DNA from: an uncultured Coriobacteriaceae bacterium | GTDB lineage: Bacteria > Actinomycetota > Coriobacteriia > Coriobacteriales > Atopobiaceae | NCBI GenBank assembly: GCA_902791035.1 | Contig: CADAUA010000003.1 | Coordinates: 89,581-153,580 of the forward strand | Direction: 5' to 3' | DNA length: 64,000 nucleotides | Part shown: one piece after another, positions 58,889 through 64,000 of the stretch | Layout: each line of letters opens with the position of its first letter | Position numbering within the stretch: position 1 is the stretch's first letter | Translations under genes and position numbers: made by a program | The notes under the pieces: model-generated | Databases searched by the model: none | The model's input: only the letters and a program-made list of their open reading frames with translations | What the model was told of the DNA's origin: nothing

Positions 58889-58975
58889 TGGTGCGGGCGA
58901 AAGGACTCGAACCTTCACGGGATTTCTCCCACTGGAACCTAAATCCAGCGCGTCTACCAGTTCCGCCACGCCCGC
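58889..58975 (-). tRNA. tRNA-Leu (anticodon UAG)
   Basis: Complete cloverleaf on the minus strand: acceptor stem GCGGGCG/CGCCCGC, a D-loop, anticodon stem CTGGA/TCCAG around loop TTTAGGT (anticodon TAG, reading CUN leucine codons), a long variable arm (GTGGGAGAAATCCCGT) typical of class II tRNA-Leu, and the T-arm with GGTTCGAGTCC. CCA is encoded at 58889-58891. It lies just upstream of tig, with no other tRNA nearby. Confidence 0.97.
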
Positions 58976-59072
58976 GTACTCGCACATAGCCTTGACATGA
59001 TACCAAACGTTCGCAGTATACCCCCACGAGGCTGGGTCTTTCCACGCAATATCACAGCAGCGGGACACGTAG

Positions 59073-59116
59073 CGAAAAACATGGGCCGCCAGCCCGGTTG
59101 CCCGAGTTGGCGGCCC
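59073..59116 (-). terminator. rho-independent terminator of carAB
   Basis: GGGCCGCCA (59083-59091) pairs with TGGCGGCCC (59108-59116); on the minus strand ATG and a TTTTT run follow. It lies about 57 bases after the carB stop. Confidence 0.8.
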
Positions 59117-59173
59117 CCTGCACGCAAGAAATGACTCGCAAACGCCAAGAAACCCGACGAGCGCAAAGGCCTA

Positions 59174-62395
<3,222 letters not shown>

Positions 62396-63652
62396 CTAGA
62401 AGCGCCTCCCCTCGCGGACGTCGATGGCAAGGTAGTCGTCACGGCCGTCCATGAGCCGGATGAACGCGACGAAGGCGTAGGTCGAGTCGTTGGGGCCGGG
62501 CTTGGCCTCGGGGTGGTACTGCATCGAGAAGGCCGGGATGTCCAGGAACTGCAGGCCCTCGGGGGTGCCGTCGTTGAGGTTCACGTGGGTGAGGCGCACG
62601 CGGCCGTGATGGGCCGTCTGGACGACGGGCGCTATGCGGCGCTCGGACCAGAAGCGCAGGTCGCCGGCGTGCTCGGAGAAGCCGCCGGAGAGCTCCGGCA
62701 CGAGCGGGCCGAAGGTCGAGAAGACCGGGCCGTAGTTGTGGTTCTGGGCGGTGATCTCCACCTTGCCGGTAAGGAGGTTCATCACTGGCTCGTTGCCGCC
62801 GTGGTGGCCGTACTTGAGCTTCTCTATCTGCGCGCCAGCCGCCATGGAGATCACCTGGTTGCCCAGGCAAATGCCAAAGACCGGGAGCTTGCCCAGGACC
62901 GCCCGCACGGCCTCCACGGTGGGCGGGACCGTCTGCGGGTCGCCTGGGCCGTTGGAGAAGAAGACGCCGTCGGGTTCCATGGCCAGGACCTTCTCCGCTG
63001 GGGTGTCCCACGGCACCATGGTGACCTCGCAACCCACGGCGGCAAGGCGCTTCTCGATGCCGGCCTTCTCGCCGCAGTCGTAGGCCACCACGCGGTGGGC
63101 GGCCTTGCCGTCTTTGGCGGGGAAGCTCTTAAGCTCCTTTGTGGAGACGTCGGCCACGTAGTTGTGGTCGCCGATACGGGGGGCGGCCTTCACGCGGGCC
63201 ACCAGGCTCTCGGGGTCGGTGTCCACCGTGGAAATGGCACCCTGCATGGCACCGTGCTCGCGCAGGTGCAGGGTGAGGGCACGCGTGTCCACGCCCTCGA
63301 TGGCCACCACGCCGCGCTCCGCCAGGAAGTTGGGGAAGCTCTGGACGCACTGCCAGTTGCTGGGGGTGTAGCACATGTCGTGCACCACGACGCCGCGCAG
63401 GTGCAGGATATCGCGCTGCATGTCGATGGCGTTGATGCCGTAGTTGCCCACCTGGGGATAGGTGAAGGTCACGATCTGGCCGGCATAGGAGGGGTCGCTC
63501 ACGATCTCCTGGTAGCCCACCATGGAGGTGTTGAACACGACCTCGCCAAAGGTCTCCCCCGCAGCTCCGCACGACCTCCCCTCAAAGACCGTGCCGTCCT
63601 CCAAGGCCAGAAGTGCCTTGGGATGCTTGCCGCCGTCCACCAGAAGGTTCAC
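62396..63652 (-). CDS. carA: carbamoyl-phosphate synthase small subunit (glutaminase)
   Basis: Hydrolyses glutamine and passes ammonia to CarB. The 418-residue protein has the N-terminal domain (LALEDGTVFEG, VFNTSMVGYQEIVSDPSYAGQ and the DTRALTxxLRExGAMQG region) and a class I glutamine amidotransferase domain with the nucleophile in FGICLGNQVI, and the catalytic His/Glu in SMQYHPEAKPGP. The usual GICLGHQ has asparagine for histidine, which does not touch the catalytic cysteine. The start is GTG at 63652 with GGAGAGGAG upstream. Carbamoyl-phosphate use (pyrBC, argF) is not in the window. Confidence 0.96.
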   Translation of the reverse strand: MNLLVDGGKHPKALLALEDGTVFEGRSCGAAGETFGEVVFNTSMVGYQEIVSDPSYAGQIVTFTYPQVGNYGINAIDMQRDILHLRGVVVHDMCYTPSNWQCVQSFPNFLAERGVVAIEGVDTRALTLHLREHGAMQGAISTVDTDPESLVARVKAAPRIGDHNYVADVSTKELKSFPAKDGKAAHRVVAYDCGEKAGIEKRLAAVGCEVTMVPWDTPAEKVLAMEPDGVFFSNGPGDPQTVPPTVEAVRAVLGKLPVFGICLGNQVISMAAGAQIEKLKYGHHGGNEPVMNLLTGKVEITAQNHNYGPVFSTFGPLVPELSGGFSEHAGDLRFWSERRIAPVVQTAHHGRVRLTHVNLNDGTPEGLQFLDIPAFSMQYHPEAKPGPNDSTYAFVAFIRLMDGRDDYLAIDVREGRRF

Positions 63653-63671
63653 GCGCGCTCCTCTCCGCCAG

Positions 63672-63708
63672 AAAAACGGGCACCCTCCCCCATCGGGGCG
63701 GATGCCCG
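63672..63708 (-). terminator. attenuator terminator in the carA leader
   Basis: CGGGCATCC pairs with GGGTGCCCG, with an inner GCCCC/GGGG stem, followed by a TTTTT run on the minus strand (63672-63676). It ends about 20 bases before the carA GTG, with only the ribosome binding site between. GCCCGG at about 63744 can pair instead with CCGGGC, giving an alternative antiterminator. Confidence 0.8.
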
Positions 63709-63710
63709 GC

Positions 63711-63726
63711 ATCGGCTCTCGGGTCC
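63711..63726 (-). promoter_or_regulatory. PyrR binding-loop-like sequence in the carA leader
   Basis: On the minus strand GGACCCGAGAGCCGAT resembles the PyrR-binding loop consensus (TCC-GAGAG-CT). It lies directly upstream of the attenuator terminator, where PyrR binding with UMP would favour termination. The match is partial; the identification is inferred from motif and position. Confidence 0.45.
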
Positions 63727-64000
63727 TTTTCGGTATCTCGTACCGGGCTTAAAGGCTGGGACGATTGTAGGGGTGGGCGTCCCGCAGGGTCCCGGCTTTC
63801 AGGAACTGCAACGCAATGTACACATCTGCATAATCTAACAAGTTTTTTGCCATGCTTGCATAAAGTTGGGTCTTGGATAGAATCCGCAGGTCGTGATTGG
63901 GGTGGGGTATGGGTTGCACCCGCGATGGCCCTCTCCGCAAGAAAGGCCTGTTGGCGAGCGGGCAACGAGCATCCCGGGTGCAGGAACACCCCCCTGGGGC
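63727..64000. other. 5' leader and upstream region of carA
   Basis: Upstream of the attenuator lies a small hairpin (CGGTA-CGAGA-TACCG) and an AT-rich stretch (about 63810-63860) where the carA promoter is likely, for example TTGTTA...TACATT. A 34-codon open frame (63749-63853) crosses it but has no ribosome binding site. The last 90 bases are a repeat copy. Confidence 0.45.
63915..63982 (+). repeat. arm-bounded element, TGCACCCG type, copy 3 (68 bp)
   Basis: Begins TGCACCCGCGATGG and ends CATCCCGGGTGCA, with the same terminal 8-bp arms and the same flanking GTT and GGAAC as the 26.6-kb copies, although its interior is ten bases longer and different. It lies at the window edge upstream of carA. 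Confidence 0.75.

Noticed and set aside
63749..63853. A possible 34-residue peptide (MAKNLLDYADVYIALQFLK...) in the carA upstream region
   Set aside because: It looks peptide-like, but it has no ribosome binding site and it coincides with the AT-rich likely promoter. Kept only as a note; ribosome profiling would decide.

Overview
The window is GC-rich, gene-dense bacterial chromosome. The gene content (ATP-type PEP carboxykinase, bifunctional AdhE, acetate kinase, a formate/nitrite channel, FchA and formate-THF ligase, an MTHFR-like protein with a MetV-type C-terminus, a cell-wall-binding-repeat 2/BspA-type surface protein) fits an anaerobic fermenting actinobacterium of class Coriobacteriia, most likely Atopobiaceae (Olsenella-like). 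That placement is inference from content and base composition; no rRNA is present. I see no phage, insertion sequence, plasmid gene or CRISPR array.

Layout. 1-5.6 kb: 3' part of pckA cut by the window edge, an aldose epimerase, an acetyltransferase, an orphan radical SAM protein and ackA. 5.7-13.7 kb: housekeeping genes (C_GCAxxG protein, HIT, xseB, xseA, yugP-like protease, rnd, a DagK-like kinase, an oxidoreductase, acyl-ACP thioesterase, Nudix). 13.7-18 kb: a membrane-anchored protein, thyA and folA, then a secreted CWB2/BspA-type protein with a 12-bp poly-C tract upstream. 18.6-26.4 kb: a kinase-like protein, adhE, a PLP-lyase-like protein lacking its lysine, thrS and an M32 carboxypeptidase. 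26.9-30.1 kb: a 1086-residue repetitive wall-anchored protein. 30.6-37.6 kb: a zinc-ribbon membrane protein and a one-carbon block (folC, formate channel, folE, folD, fchA, fhs). 37.9-43.8 kb: a trigger-factor-C-like protein with a divergent GroEL, a PanB-like protein with an SDR enzyme and a divergent MarR regulator, and 5-formyl-THF cyclo-ligase. 44-57.5 kb: metF/metV-like fusion, DUF1810, a Bcr/CflA-type exporter, split transketolase, valS, tcdA, tatD, a family 8 glycosyltransferase, clpX and clpP. 57.6-63.7 kb: a trigger factor without the FKBP domain, tRNA-Leu(UAG) and carAB behind an attenuator.

Functionally, the window joins mixed-acid fermentation (formate, acetate, ethanol) with an unusually complete folate one-carbon set: formate capture (FNT, Fhs), interconversion (FchA, FolD, MetF-like, 5-formyl-THF cyclo-ligase), cofactor synthesis (FolE, FolC) and use/recycling (ThyA, FolA).

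The least expected content is in the intergenic DNA and in altered chaperones. At least three short palindromic repeat types occur: hairpins with an AGTAC/GTACT loop (7 copies at 5 loci), a 27-bp hairpin built on AGTGTCTGACACT (3 loci), and roughly 50-68-bp elements bounded by perfect 6-8-bp inverted arms whose arm sequence differs by locus. One locus is an exact 95-bp-period triplication with a compensated internal stem.
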